A DNA stretch of 34,555 nucleotides from positions 1 to 34,555 of the forward strand of contig JAEURV010000278.1 in NCBI GenBank assembly GCA_016788465.1, read 5' to 3'. How positions within the stretch are numbered: position 1 is the stretch's first letter; each line of letters begins with the position of its first letter. Shown one piece after another: positions 24,679 to 34,114 of this stretch. A model generated the notes under the pieces. The model searched no databases. It was not told where the DNA came from and saw only the letters and a program-made list of their open reading frames with translations. The stretch is from Nitrospira sp. GTDB taxonomy: Bacteria; Nitrospirota; Nitrospiria; Nitrospirales; Nitrospiraceae. A program made the translations under genes and the position numbers.

Positions 24679-24918
24679 TCACAGGGCTGCAATGGCCTCC
24701 CTCACTACTTTCGTCACCTTGGCCTGGATACTTACATCATGAGGTAAATCAACAATGTCGTCTTCCGGCACCGTAATGAATTTCCGGCTGGATCCTTTAG
24801 TCAACGAGATTAAGAACAGGCTGTTGGATGGCGTTACCGGGATCACGACCTGCACAGCATCATCAAGCCCCTTCACCAGTTCCAGAAACTGTTGTTTCCC
24901 CTCCTCCATTTCATCCAT
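24679..24918 (-). CDS. Small hypothetical protein, 79 residues
   Basis: It is a small acidic soluble protein. It starts with a helix (EEGKQQFLELVKGLDD), continues with two beta-like stretches (VQVVIPVTPSNSLFLISLTKG and KFITVPEDDIVDLP) and ends with a helix KVTKVVREAIAAL. AAGGAG lies 11 bases before the ATG, which supports it as a true gene. It is probably the first gene of the MBL-TPR-methyltransferase cluster. No family is recognised. Confidence 0.65.
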   Translation of the reverse strand: MDEMEEGKQQFLELVKGLDDAVQVVIPVTPSNSLFLISLTKGSSRKFITVPEDDIVDLPHDVSIQAKVTKVVREAIAAL

Positions 24919-25153
24919 CGTTACGTGATCTCCTTACCTTTCATGGTTCACGACTTCTTTGTACCGCCGGCGACAAGGTGCCAAGCTGAGCACTTTAAGG
25001 GGGAACTAGGGAGCTGCCTCACCACAGTCTCTCCCGTCAGCAAACACTCCTCATCTCCCACGCGCCACTAAGTCGGTCATGAGGGCATCGTACCACGGCA
25101 ATTTTTCGAGCGGCAACCGCAGGGCGGGAGAAACTTTACCACTGGCAGAGCTT

Positions 25154-25486
25154 CTACTGGTTCAGCATGTCTTTGAGCTGCTCCTTGGCATCGCCTTCGA
25201 ACCGCACGAACTCGAGTCCGCATCGATCCCCTTCCTTCCACCTGACAATAGCAAGGGCAATGACGATCGATGGTCTGGCACTCGGGGGTTGCACATGGAG
25301 ACTCAGGCGTGCGCCGATCGGAGGCTGGATGTTGCTCTTAATCTCGCCACCGGCGAGCGTCAGATTCGTCACAGTTCCATGACCTGATCCGTCATCTCCG
25401 GTAAACGAAACAGGATAATCGACCGGGACACGTGGCCGACCTCTGGATTGCAAAACATTCTTCTCGTCGTTCTCTGATGTCGCCAT
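25154..25486 (-). CDS. PilZ domain protein
   Basis: This is a stand-alone PilZ domain of 110 residues, a possible cyclic-di-GMP receptor. The RxxxR motif is present as RGRPR (residues 15-19). The second motif, usually (D/N)xSxxG, reads NLTLAG (41-46), with Thr instead of Ser. The barrel continues through LSLHVQPP and ends with VRWKEGDRCGLEFVRF. The Thr is a mild change, so binding is probable but not certain. The gene starts 8 bases after purF and may share its transcript, although a functional link to purine synthesis is not known. Confidence 0.83.
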   Translation of the reverse strand: MATSENDEKNVLQSRGRPRVPVDYPVSFTGDDGSGHGTVTNLTLAGGEIKSNIQPPIGARLSLHVQPPSARPSIVIALAIVRWKEGDRCGLEFVRFEGDAKEQLKDMLNQ

Positions 25487-25494
25487 GCGTTTGA

Positions 25495-26925
25495 TCAGCG
25501 CGCCGTCTCGAACAGGCCTAACTGCAATTCTTCTGCTCGAGTGAATGGAATGGGATAGCGCTCAGTGAAGCAGGCCGTACAGTACTGATCAGGTGTTCGC
25601 GGTGCCGATTTCAACATGCCGTCCAGGCTGAGATACGCCAGGCTATCGGCAGTAATGTACTTGCGGATCTCTTCGATCGAATGGTCGGAAGCGATCAGTT
25701 CCTTCTTGGTTGGTGTGTCGATGCCATAAAAGCAGGGTGAAATGATCGGCGGCGAACTGATCCGCATGTGGATTTCCTTTGCCCCGGCTTGCCGAATCAT
25801 TTTCACGATCTTCCGGCTCGTCGTGCCACGGACCAACGAATCATCGATCACAACAACGCGCTTTCCATGCAACACTTCGGGCACAGCATTAAGCTTGACC
25901 TTTACACCGAAATGACGAATCGACTGCTCCGGCTCGATGAAGGTTCGCCCCACGTAGTGATTACGAATCAGCCCGGCTTCAAATCGCACACCCGCCCCTT
26001 CGGCATAACCAAGCGCCGCCGGCACACCGGAGTCTGGAACAGGGATGACAATATCCGCCGGCACCCATGACTCTTGGGCCAACTGTCTTCCCAACGCCTT
26101 CCGTATGGTATAGACCGCATCACTTCCAAAGATGCGACTGTCCGGCCTGGAAAAATAGACATACTCAAACACACACATAGCCGGAGACGTCTTGGGGAAC
26201 GGATGGTGGCTATCGAGTCCTTGATCGCTGATCACGATCAATTCACCGGGTTCCACCTCTCGTACATATTCGGCATCAAGCAAGTCGAATGCGCATGTCT
26301 CGGAAGCAACAACCCAGCCGCTACGGAGCCGACCGATACAGAGCGGCCTCAGACCATAGGGATCACGCGCGGCAATGAGCCCGTTATCGGTCATCAACAC
26401 CACCGAGAAGGCCCCTCGCACCTGACTCAATGCATCGACGACTCTCGAGAGAAATGAGCCTGCACGAGAATGTGCGATGAGATGAATGATGACCTCGCTG
26501 TCCGAGGTTGATTGGAAAATCGCCCCGTAGGCTTCCAGCTCGTGCCGAAGCATCTGGGCATTAATGAGATTCCCGTTATGCGCTAAGGCAAGATTGCCGA
26601 GTGCAAAATTCACCGTCAGCGGCTGCACATTCTTCAAATCATTGCCGCCGGTTGTGGAGTAGCGGTTATGTCCGATGGCCATATGACCGGGTAATTTCTC
26701 CAAGACCGACTTGTGAAAAATGTCGGCCACCAGCCCCATGCCTTTCTGAATGCAAAACTGCTCTCCGTCTCCCGCAACGATCCCGGAGGCCTCTTGGCCG
26801 CGATGCTGTAAAGCATACAATCCCAAGTAAGTCAGATTGGCCGCTTCTTCATGACCGTACACGCCGAAGACCGCACACTCGTCATGGAACTTATCGGGGG
26901 ATACGATTGGCAGTTGTTTCTGCAT
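25495..26925 (-). CDS. purF: Amidophosphoribosyltransferase PurF, Fe-S type
   Basis: PurF makes phosphoribosylamine from PRPP and glutamine, the first step of purine synthesis. A propeptide of 16 residues precedes catalytic Cys17 ([14 protein letters not shown]), as in the Bacillus-type enzyme that is cleaved to expose the cysteine. The glutaminase part continues through [12 protein letters not shown]-like residues ([12 protein letters not shown]). The PRPP loop [14 protein letters not shown] is clear. Cysteines in AMCVFEY, SPCFYGI and QYCTACF match the set that holds a [4Fe-4S] cluster in that group. ATG 26925 gives 476 residues; a TTG at 26946, directly after the purL stop, would add 7. It follows purL without a gap. 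Confidence 0.95.
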   Translation of the reverse strand: MQKQLPIVSPDKFHDECAVFGVYGHEEAANLTYLGLYALQHRGQEASGIVAGDGEQFCIQKGMGLVADIFHKSVLEKLPGHMAIGHNRYSTTGGNDLKNVQPLTVNFALGNLALAHNGNLINAQMLRHELEAYGAIFQSTSDSEVIIHLIAHSRAGSFLSRVVDALSQVRGAFSVVLMTDNGLIAARDPYGLRPLCIGRLRSGWVVASETCAFDLLDAEYVREVEPGELIVISDQGLDSHHPFPKTSPAMCVFEYVYFSRPDSRIFGSDAVYTIRKALGRQLAQESWVPADIVIPVPDSGVPAALGYAEGAGVRFEAGLIRNHYVGRTFIEPEQSIRHFGVKVKLNAVPEVLHGKRVVVIDDSLVRGTTSRKIVKMIRQAGAKEIHMRISSPPIISPCFYGIDTPTKKELIASDHSIEEIRKYITADSLAYLSLDGMLKSAPRTPDQYCTACFTERYPIPFTRAEELQLGLFETAR

Positions 26926-26946
26926 GATCCTTCGAGACTCAGACAA

Positions 26947-29199
26947 TTAGACAGGGTGCAACGATCTCTCCAACGAACCGGCCCATCGATCCAACAAGCC
27001 GGACACCGGCTGATCGATCAGACATGGCTTTGTTCCCTCATGTCCAACAGAGATGACCAAGCGATCACCCGACACCCTACCGATCACATCGGCTGGCACG
27101 CCGAACGATCGCGCCTGATCGAGCACAGCTTGGCGATGGCTCGGTTTCACGGAAACCACAACGCGAGACTGACTCTCTCCGAACAGGACTGCGTCGTTTC
27201 GAAGCTGTCCCTTCTTCAAGGTTATCACCGCGCCTCGAATCCCGTCATATCCCGAAATACAGCTTTCAGCCAACGCCACGGCGACACCGCCATCCGAACA
27301 ATCATGCGCAGACTGTAGAAGCCCGGCATGGATCAGCGACAGGACACAATCATGAAGGACCTTCTCACTCTCCAGGTTCAAGTAGGGCGGGGATCCCTGT
27401 TCACGAGCCTGCACGACCTTGATGTACTCCGACCCTCCCAAATCCTCTCGAGTGTTCCCGAGCAAGATGATGTCGTCTCCCTCTGACTTGAACCACTGTG
27501 TCATCGTCTGCTCTGCATTCTCGATCAGTCCGACCATGCCTAGCATGGGAGTGGGATAAATGGAGAGCCCGTTCGTTTCGTTATAAAAGCTGACATTCCC
27601 ACTCACGATGGGGATCTGAAAGCGTTCACAAGCATCTTTCATGCCCTCGATCGCCATCACAAATTGCCACATGATATCGGGACGCTCAGGATTGCCGAAA
27701 TTAAGACAATCGGTCAACCCGATCGGAACGGCCCCGGAACAAACAAGATTTCTAGCCGCTTCAGCGACAGCAAGACGGGCTCCTTCATAGGGATTCAACA
27801 AGCAATAGCGGCTGTTGCAATCAACGGTCATGGCCACGGCTTTGTTCGTACCCTTGATCCGCACCACGGCCGAATCGGATCCTGGTCGGACCATCGTGTT
27901 GGTCCGCACCATATGATCATATTGTTCATAGACCCACCGCTTACTAGCGATGGTGGGAGATTCTAGCAACGCCACTAATGCCGCGTTCGCATCCTTGATG
28001 TCGGGGATCAGGTCATAATTGAGATTCGTCAGCATATCTTGATACGCCGGAGGCTGGTAGGGCCGTTCGTAACGAGGACCGTCGTCGGCCAATGCCTTCG
28101 CTGGAATCTCCGCGACGACCGTTCCTTGATCCAGGATGCGCAAGATGCCGTCAGCAGTCACTTTCCCAACCACCGCAACATCCAGATCCCACTTCCGGCA
28201 CACCGCGATACACTCTTCTTCCTTGCCGGCTTTCGCCACCATCAACATACGCTCTTGCGACTCGGACAGCAGGATTTCATACGGCGTCATCCCCGGTTCA
28301 CGCCGAGGCACGACCGTGAGATCCAGCTCGATCCCATTTCCGGCGCGAGAAGCCATTTCGCAAGACGAACTCGTCAATCCTGCAGCCCCCATGTCTTGAA
28401 TTCCGACAAGTAAATCACGCTCCATCAACTCAAGACAGGCCTCCAGCAAGAGTTTCTCGGTAAAAGGATCTCCGACCTGTACAGTAGGACGCTTTTGCTC
28501 AGAGGTATCGTCGAAGGAGTCACTCGCCATGGTCGCGCCATGAATCCCGTCACGACCCGTCTTGGAACCAAAATAGATCACAGGATTTCCAACGCCGGCA
28601 GCCGTGCCTCGGAAAATCTTGTCCTTCTTGGCAATCCCCAGACAGAACACATTGACCAGCGGATTGAGGGCATAGATGTCGTTGAAGACGATCTCTCCCC
28701 CCACAGTCGGCACTCCCATACAATTGCCGTAGCCGGCAATACCGGAGACAACCCCCTTCATAAGATGGCGATTCTTTGGGGAATGCAATTCTCCAAACCG
28801 GAGGGAATCCAGCAACGCAATCGGCCTTGCCCCCATCGTGAAGATATCGCGCAGAATGCCGCCGACTCCGGTCGCCGCACCTTGATAGGGTTCAATGAAC
28901 GAGGGGTGGTTATGCGATTCCATCTTGAAGACCACACAAAGCCCATCTCCGATATCGACCGCACCGGCATTTTCTCCAGGGCCCTGTACCACACGAGGCC
29001 CCGTCGTCGGCAATTTCTTCAAATGTACGCGCGAGCTTTTGTACGAGCAATGCTCGGACCACATCACGGAAAACATTCCGAGTTCGGTGATGTTGGGCTC
29101 ACGCCCCAAAATATCGGTGATTTTCTTATACTCGTCGCTCGTCAGATTGTGCTGAGCGATCAGGTCTGGGGTGATAGGGGGCATGCGGGCCTGCATCAT
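26947..29199 (-). CDS. purL: Phosphoribosylformylglycinamidine synthase subunit PurL
   Basis: This is the ATP-dependent synthetase subunit that turns FGAR into FGAM using ammonia from PurQ. The 750-residue small form requires PurS and PurQ, both encoded just upstream. Visible motifs are [11 protein letters not shown] with the catalytic His, the nucleotide-binding [12 protein letters not shown], and the glycine-rich [38 protein letters not shown] and, in the second half, [14 protein letters not shown] are also present. The ATG at 29199 has no strong Shine-Dalgarno site; internal ATGs at 29196 and 29184 are possible. A hairpin at 29304-29338 separates it from the upstream secreted-protein gene, so purL-purF may have its own promoter. 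Confidence 0.96.
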   Translation of the reverse strand: MMQARMPPITPDLIAQHNLTSDEYKKITDILGREPNITELGMFSVMWSEHCSYKSSRVHLKKLPTTGPRVVQGPGENAGAVDIGDGLCVVFKMESHNHPSFIEPYQGAATGVGGILRDIFTMGARPIALLDSLRFGELHSPKNRHLMKGVVSGIAGYGNCMGVPTVGGEIVFNDIYALNPLVNVFCLGIAKKDKIFRGTAAGVGNPVIYFGSKTGRDGIHGATMASDSFDDTSEQKRPTVQVGDPFTEKLLLEACLELMERDLLVGIQDMGAAGLTSSSCEMASRAGNGIELDLTVVPRREPGMTPYEILLSESQERMLMVAKAGKEEECIAVCRKWDLDVAVVGKVTADGILRILDQGTVVAEIPAKALADDGPRYERPYQPPAYQDMLTNLNYDLIPDIKDANAALVALLESPTIASKRWVYEQYDHMVRTNTMVRPGSDSAVVRIKGTNKAVAMTVDCNSRYCLLNPYEGARLAVAEAARNLVCSGAVPIGLTDCLNFGNPERPDIMWQFVMAIEGMKDACERFQIPIVSGNVSFYNETNGLSIYPTPMLGMVGLIENAEQTMTQWFKSEGDDIILLGNTREDLGGSEYIKVVQAREQGSPPYLNLESEKVLHDCVLSLIHAGLLQSAHDCSDGGVAVALAESCISGYDGIRGAVITLKKGQLRNDAVLFGESQSRVVVSVKPSHRQAVLDQARSFGVPADVIGRVSGDRLVISVGHEGTKPCLIDQPVSGLLDRWAGSLERSLHPV

Positions 29200-29303
29200 A
29201 CTTTAAGATGTCACAGTCATCATGACTTACAAGAGAATCGCTTGGACCACGCCAAGATCAGCTCACTGCTGCACATGCCATAGATGTGGTGATGACATAA
29301 ATA

Positions 29304-29338
29304 GACCGGCGAAGCACCTATTTCGTACCCCGCCGGTC
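29304..29338 (-). terminator. Candidate terminator hairpin after the secreted-protein gene
   Basis: An 8-base GC-rich stem, GACCGGCG (29304-29311) with CGCCGGTC (29331-29338), encloses a 19-base loop. On the minus strand it is followed by TATTTATG, a weak U-tract. It lies 32 bases after the stop of the upstream gene and about 105 bases before purL. It would end or attenuate transcription between purQ and purL. The loop is long, so it may not be an efficient terminator. Confidence 0.45.
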
Positions 29339-29370
29339 CGTCACTCTGAATCGTACGACCCGAGCGTACC

Positions 29371-29709
29371 TTATTGCACTTCCACCTTCACGCTCGCTTC
29401 AGCAGCCAATGTTTGATGATCCTTATCCGCCGCTACGATCTTGATGACATGGGTACCGGGAGCCATGCCCTTCACTGACTTCTTGTCCCATCCCTTTTGG
29501 TAAACATCATCTACAAAACAATGGGCATGTGTCGCCTGACTGCCTACTTGGAGATCATAGACGATCTCAACATCACTCCCAACCTTGGCGCCGGCTGCCG
29601 GGCTCTTGATGGTGATCTTGCTGCCGTCATCGGTCGCGGCGAATGCCGAAAGACCGGAACCCAAGGTCAACATGCTGACTGCTGCCAATACTGCTGCTAC
29701 ACGCTTCAT
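29371..29709 (-). CDS. Small secreted Ig-like protein
   Basis: From ATG 29709 the protein has 112 residues with a clear signal peptide (RVAAVLAAVSMLTLGSGLSAFA, cleavage near residue 24). The mature 88 residues look like one beta-sandwich domain: ITIKSPAAGAKVGSDVEIVY, then APGTHVIKIVAADKDH and SVKVEVQ. This resembles Ig-like or cadherin-type folds and some copper/metal-handling periplasmic proteins; no catalytic motif is seen. Two residues, His61 and His63 around Cys64 (HAHCF), could bind metal. GAGGAGGG lies 5 bases before the ATG; the longer frame to 29760 lacks this support. It sits between purQ and purL, odd company for a periplasmic protein. Confidence 0.78.
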   Translation of the reverse strand: MKRVAAVLAAVSMLTLGSGLSAFAATDDGSKITIKSPAAGAKVGSDVEIVYDLQVGSQATHAHCFVDDVYQKGWDKKSVKGMAPGTHVIKIVAADKDHQTLAAEASVKVEVQ

Positions 29710-29841
29710 CTCGACCCTCCTCATGTATAAGAAAGAAATGTAAAACTGATCTACAAGCAACTAACCCAATACTTTACCGCGGGAATAGTCCATCTTCAAT
29801 CCTCTGCCGCCCGACCTCACTGGAACGATCGCAGTCCCCGT

Positions 29842-30555
29842 TCATCCTGCTCCAACTGATTGTTTTTGTCCCATTGACGTGAGCATCGATTGGAAGATGA
29901 GCCGTCCATCCTCATTCCCCAGCATTGCTTCCGCACAACGTTCAGGATGCGGCATCATCCCAAGGACATTCCCGCCGGCATTCCGAATGCCGGCGATATT
30001 ATCGAGTGACCCATTCGGACATGCGTCCGGCATGACTCTGCCATCTGCTGTACAATAGCGGAAGATCACCTGTGCATTGGCTTGAAGCCCCGCCAAGGTC
30101 ACTGGATCGGTGTAATAGTTCCCATCTGCATGTGCGACAGGAATCTTGAGCACCTGACCAGGTTTGCAAGCATTCGTAAATGGCGTGGCAGCGTTCTCAA
30201 CTTTCACATACGTCTCACGACAGATGAAATGCAGCGATCTATTCCGCAGCATGGCTCCTGGCAATAACCCAGCCTCCAAGAGAATCTGAAATCCATTGCA
30301 AATCCCCAGCACCAACCCGCCCCCAGCGGCAAATTGTTTGACCGCCTGCATCACCGGGGAAAACCGGGCGATCGCCCCCGTGCGGAGATAGTCACCATAG
30401 GAAAACCCACCCGGCAGGATGACTGCATCCAAGCCGGCTAAGGAAGCTTCTTTATGCCACACCATAGTAACCGCTTGCCCTAGCACATCCTGGCAGACAT
30501 GCCGGCAATCGTGATCGCAGTTACTCCCTGGGAAAACGACGACACCGATGTTCAT
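29842..30555 (-). CDS. purQ: Phosphoribosylformylglycinamidine synthase subunit PurQ
   Basis: This glutaminase subunit supplies ammonia to PurL. It is a class I glutamine amidotransferase of 237 residues. The catalytic cysteine is Cys86 in [12 protein letters not shown], and the His/Glu pair is His203 and Glu205 in [10 protein letters not shown]. The start, [17 protein letters not shown], is typical for PurQ. No Shine-Dalgarno site precedes the ATG because the 95 bases between purS and purQ are taken up by an imperfect inverted repeat. PurS, PurQ and PurL together make the three-subunit enzyme common outside the Proteobacteria. Confidence 0.96.
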   Translation of the reverse strand: MNIGVVVFPGSNCDHDCRHVCQDVLGQAVTMVWHKEASLAGLDAVILPGGFSYGDYLRTGAIARFSPVMQAVKQFAAGGGLVLGICNGFQILLEAGLLPGAMLRNRSLHFICRETYVKVENAATPFTNACKPGQVLKIPVAHADGNYYTDPVTLAGLQANAQVIFRYCTADGRVMPDACPNGSLDNIAGIRNAGGNVLGMMPHPERCAEAMLGNEDGRLIFQSMLTSMGQKQSVGAG

Positions 30556-30568
30556 AAGTCAGTTCTGA

Positions 30569-30651
30569 GTGCTGGGTGCTGAGTCCTGAGACCGGGCGAG
30601 CCTTCCGAACGTTCTCGAAGCCCTCGTTACTCAATTCTCAGCACACAGCGC
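30569..30651. repeat. Imperfect inverted repeat between purS and purQ
   Basis: Arms 30569-30590 and 30630-30651 match at 17 of 22 positions, with an uninterrupted core GTGCTGAG/CTCAGCAC. The 39-base centre holds the smaller palindrome GAACGTTC (30607-30614). The right arm ends on the purS stop codon. GCTGAG/CTCAGC-type repeats of this kind are often REP-like elements scattered between genes. It could protect or process the message. A genome count would be needed to prove the repeat nature. Confidence 0.5.
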
Positions 30652-30890
30652 TATCCCAATTCGTATCGATATTCTTCAATGATTGTATTCGCCAAGAGCT
30701 TCTCGCACATCGATTTCACTTGAACCTCGGCCTTTGCCTTGTCTGACTCTTGAAGATCCAGCTCCATATATTTCCCGACACGAACATTGGCCGCATGCTT
30801 AAACCCCAGCGAGTCCAGCGCATGCTCGATGGCCTTCCCCTGTGGGTCAAGAATCCCCTGTTTCAATGTCACATGAATTTTGGCTTTCAC
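30651..30890 (-). CDS. purS: Phosphoribosylformylglycinamidine synthase subunit PurS
   Basis: This is the small subunit that links PurL and PurQ and helps channel ammonia. The 79 residues match the family: KAKIHVTLKQGILDPQGKAI, then HALDSLGFKHAANVRVGKYM and the end MCEKLLANTIIEEYRYEL. It starts with GTG at 30890, which overlaps the upstream stop by four bases (GTGA). GGAGG lies 7 bases before it, inside the upstream gene. Confidence 0.96.
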   Translation of the reverse strand: MKAKIHVTLKQGILDPQGKAIEHALDSLGFKHAANVRVGKYMELDLQESDKAKAEVQVKSMCEKLLANTIIEEYRYELG

Positions 30891-31105
30891 AACCTACCCT
30901 CCCGCTTCTCTTCGGCATCATTCAGCCGATCCACATACTTCTTGATCCAGAGGATCACGGCAACGGTAAGCCCGCCACAAAATACCAACCCCACGAACGC
31001 CCAGCGCCACGGGGACTCATTCAGCCGATAGGCCATCACGCCAACAATGGCCGCCCAGACGACTACCGATGCGATCAGCCCATAATTCAAATACGCCCGC
31101 AGCAT
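30887..31105 (-). CDS. Small two-helix membrane protein, function unknown
   Basis: The 72-residue protein has two hydrophobic helices (about residues 9-26 and 35-54) and a charged C-terminal tail (KKYVDRLNDAEEKREGRL). A purine-rich GGAGAGAGAGAAGAG directly precedes the ATG. It overlaps purS by 4 bases, so it is made together with it. No family is recognised; the place in a purine operon need not reflect its role. Confidence 0.72.
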   Translation of the reverse strand: MLRAYLNYGLIASVVVWAAIVGVMAYRLNESPWRWAFVGLVFCGGLTVAVILWIKKYVDRLNDAEEKREGRL

Positions 31106-31134
31106 CTCTTCTCTCTCTCCATCCTTGCGTTCTT

Positions 31135-31259
31135 GAAGGGGACGGCGGGGTTGTCCTCAACTGCGCGCATGCAACGAGCATCACCCACTTTATTCACACT
31201 CCAAATTAGTCCTGTATGCGCGTTGCGCGAGCAACGAGGACGATCCTGCCGTCCCCTTC
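31135..31259. repeat. Long imperfect inverted repeat directly after purC
   Basis: The outer arms 31135-31158 and 31236-31259 match at 21 of 24 positions and share GAAGGGGACGGC at their ends. Pairing continues inward less perfectly: 31166-31182 and 31212-31228 share 13 of 17 positions. The whole 125-base unit, with a roughly 30-base AT-richer centre, could fold into a long hairpin in RNA or be a small non-autonomous mobile element (MITE/REP type). It begins right next to the purC stop codon. No target-site duplication was found by eye. Confidence 0.6.
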
Positions 31260-31964
31260 TTACCCGCACACCCGTTTCAACACCTCCTGATACGCCTCCT
31301 CGATCTTCCCCATATCTTTTCGAAACCGATCCTTATCCATCGACTCGCCTGTCGCTACATCCCACAAGCGGCAGGTGTCCGGTGAAATTTCGTCTGCCAG
31401 AATCAGCTTATTATGAAAGACACCAAATTCTAGTTTAAAATCAACCAGTTGCATCTTCCGTTCGGCAAAGAACGGCTTCAGAATCTTATTCACCGCATGC
31501 CCCAGCTCACGCAGCTCCCGCAAGACACCGGGCGTCGCGATATTCATCAACCGCAAATGGTCGTCATTGACCAATGGATCACCCAACGCATCGTTCTTGT
31601 AATAAAACTCAACGATCGCCGGATCAATCCGATTCCCCTCTTTCAATCCCAATCGCTTCACCAGACTGCCTGCCACTGTATTTCGCACGACGACCTCGAC
31701 CGGGACGATTCGAACGCGCTTCGCAAGCATCTCGCGATCATTCAACCGGTCCACAAAATGCGTACGGATCCCGCCCTGCTCCAGGAGTCGAAAGAGCCGC
31801 TCCGAGACCTTGTTATTGATCACCCCTTTTTCAACGATGGTGCCGCGTTTCTGTGCATTGAAGGCTGTCGCATCGTCCTTGAAATACTGGATGACCTGGT
31901 CGGGATTCCCGGTCGAAAAGATTTTCTTCGCCTTGCCTTCGTAGAGCAGTTCCCCTGTCGTCAT
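31260..31964 (-). CDS. purC: Phosphoribosylaminoimidazole-succinocarboxamide synthase PurC
   Basis: This is SAICAR synthetase, joining CAIR and aspartate with ATP. The 234-residue protein starts with the family pattern LLYEGKAKKIFSTGNPDQVI. It contains YFKDDATAFNAQKRG, then VRNTVAGSLVKRLG and the signature region LVDFKLEFGVFHNKLILADE, followed by EISPDTCRLWD. GAGG lies 7 bases before the ATG. It follows cld by 21 bases and is followed directly by a long inverted repeat. Confidence 0.97.
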   Translation of the reverse strand: MTTGELLYEGKAKKIFSTGNPDQVIQYFKDDATAFNAQKRGTIVEKGVINNKVSERLFRLLEQGGIRTHFVDRLNDREMLAKRVRIVPVEVVVRNTVAGSLVKRLGLKEGNRIDPAIVEFYYKNDALGDPLVNDDHLRLMNIATPGVLRELRELGHAVNKILKPFFAERKMQLVDFKLEFGVFHNKLILADEISPDTCRLWDVATGESMDKDRFRKDMGKIEEAYQEVLKRVCG

Positions 31965-31985
31965 AATCAGACCTCAGCCTTCAGC

Positions 31986-32780
31986 TCACTGGACCAACGA
32001 CTCAATGATCTCGTCGACGGATTGCAGCACCCCAAGGAGAGTGGGGTGGCCGAGTCGACGAACATACTGAAACTCTTTCACCTTCTCAAGGGACAGCACC
32101 AGACTATGAAAGTCTTCCAGCTTCGATGTTTCGAAATAGGTAATGAAGTCGATGTCGTCCAAACCCGTAGAATGATAGAGCTTCCGTTTGACAGTCTTTA
32201 AGTACGGGAGTGCGGCGACGGTATGCTCCTGCATCATGGCCGCCTGCTTTTCACGATCCAGGCCCCACCATTCAGCCGATTTCTTAACCGGGATGACGAT
32301 CACATAGGGTTTCGGGCCTGGCTCACTGGGAGACATGAGATCCGCCTTTGTCTGCTCAGAAAATCCAGGAACATAGGTCGGTTTCTTCGTAAGCCCATGC
32401 ATGATTCCGGCTGTCTTGAGATGTCTCCCGAATTGGCTACTCTTCAAGTCGAGCAAAAACGCTTGAATGTCACGCAATTCCATCGCATGAATACGGAACA
32501 GCACATCGGCATGATCAGAAAGCCCGCGAAGCAGATACAGATCGATCGCCACATGCTCCCGATGTTGCTCCACCACTCCTTTGAGCGTCGCCAACCGAGC
32601 GATACGGATCGAAGAGTCGATCTTCCCCCACTGGTCATCAAGCGCAAAGACGGCGAAACTGCCATAGACCCCCGAATCAGTCAGGAGCTTCTCTCGATCG
32701 ACTCCTGCAGAAACGGGGCCATACCATAACCCTACGAGGAAGAGACAATAGATCACCGTCCTCAGAGGCAAGAAAGTCAT
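31986..32780 (-). CDS. cld: Chlorite dismutase, periplasmic (Nitrospira type)
   Basis: This heme b enzyme splits chlorite into chloride and oxygen. From ATG 32780 it has 264 residues with a signal peptide (VIYCLFLVGLWYGPVSA, residues 9-25), so it should be periplasmic. The body matches, from memory, the Nitrospira defluvii enzyme, with segments YLLRGLSDHADVLFRIHA, KKPTYVPGF, RKLYHSTGLDD and DFITYFET. The proximal heme ligand is His186 and the distal arginine is Arg199, 13 residues later, equivalent to His160 and Arg173 of that protein. Both key residues and the long pentameric form support a true chlorite dismutase rather than the HemQ group. The ATG overlaps the purB stop (ATGA), placing it inside the purine operon. 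A frame start at 32885 would run far into purB and spoil the signal peptide. Confidence 0.93.
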   Translation of the reverse strand: MTFLPLRTVIYCLFLVGLWYGPVSAGVDREKLLTDSGVYGSFAVFALDDQWGKIDSSIRIARLATLKGVVEQHREHVAIDLYLLRGLSDHADVLFRIHAMELRDIQAFLLDLKSSQFGRHLKTAGIMHGLTKKPTYVPGFSEQTKADLMSPSEPGPKPYVIVIPVKKSAEWWGLDREKQAAMMQEHTVAALPYLKTVKRKLYHSTGLDDIDFITYFETSKLEDFHSLVLSLEKVKEFQYVRRLGHPTLLGVLQSVDEIIESLVQ

Positions 32781-34114
32781 GACCTCAATCCCTTCTTCTT
32801 GCTGCCGGACGACGTCCTGACCCGTCCAAATACCCGTCGATAGATTTGGTCGAGATGGCGCAGATAGTATTGGGGGTTGAAACAAGTGGCAATCTCTCGT
32901 CCGGTCAGATGTTGCGAGATAAAGAGATCCTTTTCAGCCAATTCCTGCAGTGGACCGCCGCCACGCCAGGACACCATCGCATTCCGCTGAACCGCTTCGT
33001 ATGACTCTTTGCGTTGCGCACCCTTCTCGATGAGCGCCAACAGCAACCGCTGCGAATAGACAAGCCCCCCGGTCAGTTCAAGATTCCGCCTCATGCGCTC
33101 CGGATAGACAACCAGATGCTCGATGAGATCCGTGACCTTGGCCAGCATGTAATCAACCAGAATCGTACTGTCCGGCATGATCACCCGCTCCACCGACGAA
33201 TGGCTGATGTCACGTTCATGCCAGAGCGCGACGTTTTCCATAGCTGCGAGACTATTCGCCCGCACGAGTCTGGCCAGTCCACACAAATTCTCCGAGACAA
33301 TCGGATTCCGCTTGTGGGGCATCGCCGAGGATCCCTTTTGGCCTTCCGAGAAATATTCTTCGGCCTCGAGCACTTCCGTCCGCTGCAAGTGCCGAATCTC
33401 CGTGGCAATTTTCTCGATACTGGCCGCCAGCAGGGCGAGCGCCGTCGCATAGGACGCGTGGCGATCTCGCTGGACCACCTGGTTCGAAACAGGATCGGCC
33501 TTCAAGCCGAGCTTGGCGCAGACATACTCTTCGATCTCAGGCCCCTGATGCGCAAAGGTCCCCATGGCACCGGATAATTTGCCGACCGCAATCTCGTTCC
33601 TGACCGACCGCAACCGTACCTGATGACGGCTGACTTCCTCGTACCAGAGGGCGAGTTTCAGCCCAAAAGAGATCGGCTCACCGTGAATGCCGTGAGACCG
33701 CCCTACCATCACCAAGTCTTTGTACCGGAAGGACTGCTGCTGTAAGACAGTCAGCAGCCGTTCGACGCCGCATAGGATCAAGTCAAGCGCCTCGGTCATT
33801 TGCACGGCCAGTGACGTATCAACGATATCCGACGAGGTCAGTCCCATGTGAAGAAATCGATGATCCGGTCCCACCGTGTCCATGAGCGATTCCAGGAAGG
33901 CGATTACATCATGTTTGGTGACCTTCTCAATTTCAGCGATCCGGCCGACATCGATTCTGGCCCGCTTCCTGATTCGAGCAGCCGTTCCGCGAGGGGCCTG
34001 TTTAGCCTGTTCAAACGCCGCACAGGCTTGCAGCTCGACCTCCAGCCAGATCTCATACTTGTGCTTCAAGTCCCAAATGGCTTTCATTTGGGGACGTGTG
34101 TACCGTTCAATCAC
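32777..34114 (-). CDS. purB: Adenylosuccinate lyase PurB
   Basis: PurB acts twice in purine synthesis, releasing fumarate from SAICAR and from adenylosuccinate. Segments of the fumarase/aspartase superfamily are present: [16 protein letters not shown], then [16 protein letters not shown] and the signature [11 protein letters not shown] with the catalytic Ser in the preceding loop. It starts as [13 protein letters not shown], typical for PurB. GTG at 34114 was chosen: it overlaps the nusB stop (GTGA) and has GGAGGAG 9 bases upstream, giving 445 residues. An ATG at 34132 is in frame but overlaps that very site. The stop overlaps the cld start. Confidence 0.96.
   Translation of the reverse strand: MIERYTRPQMKAIWDLKHKYEIWLEVELQACAAFEQAKQAPRGTAARIRKRARIDVGRIAEIEKVTKHDVIAFLESLMDTVGPDHRFLHMGLTSSDIVDTSLAVQMTEALDLILCGVERLLTVLQQQSFRYKDLVMVGRSHGIHGEPISFGLKLALWYEEVSRHQVRLRSVRNEIAVGKLSGAMGTFAHQGPEIEEYVCAKLGLKADPVSNQVVQRDRHASYATALALLAASIEKIATEIRHLQRTEVLEAEEYFSEGQKGSSAMPHKRNPIVSENLCGLARLVRANSLAAMENVALWHERDISHSSVERVIMPDSTILVDYMLAKVTDLIEHLVVYPERMRRNLELTGGLVYSQRLLLALIEKGAQRKESYEAVQRNAMVSWRGGGPLQELAEKDLFISQHLTGREIATCFNPQYYLRHLDQIYRRVFGRVRTSSGSKKKGLRS

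Noticed and set aside
28495-29283. Plus-strand frame of 262 codons across purL
   Set aside because: It is an antisense shadow; purL motifs are intact throughout.
32781-32885. Extension of cld by 35 residues into purB
   Set aside because: It would hide the signal peptide and ignore the ATGA overlap at 32777-32780.
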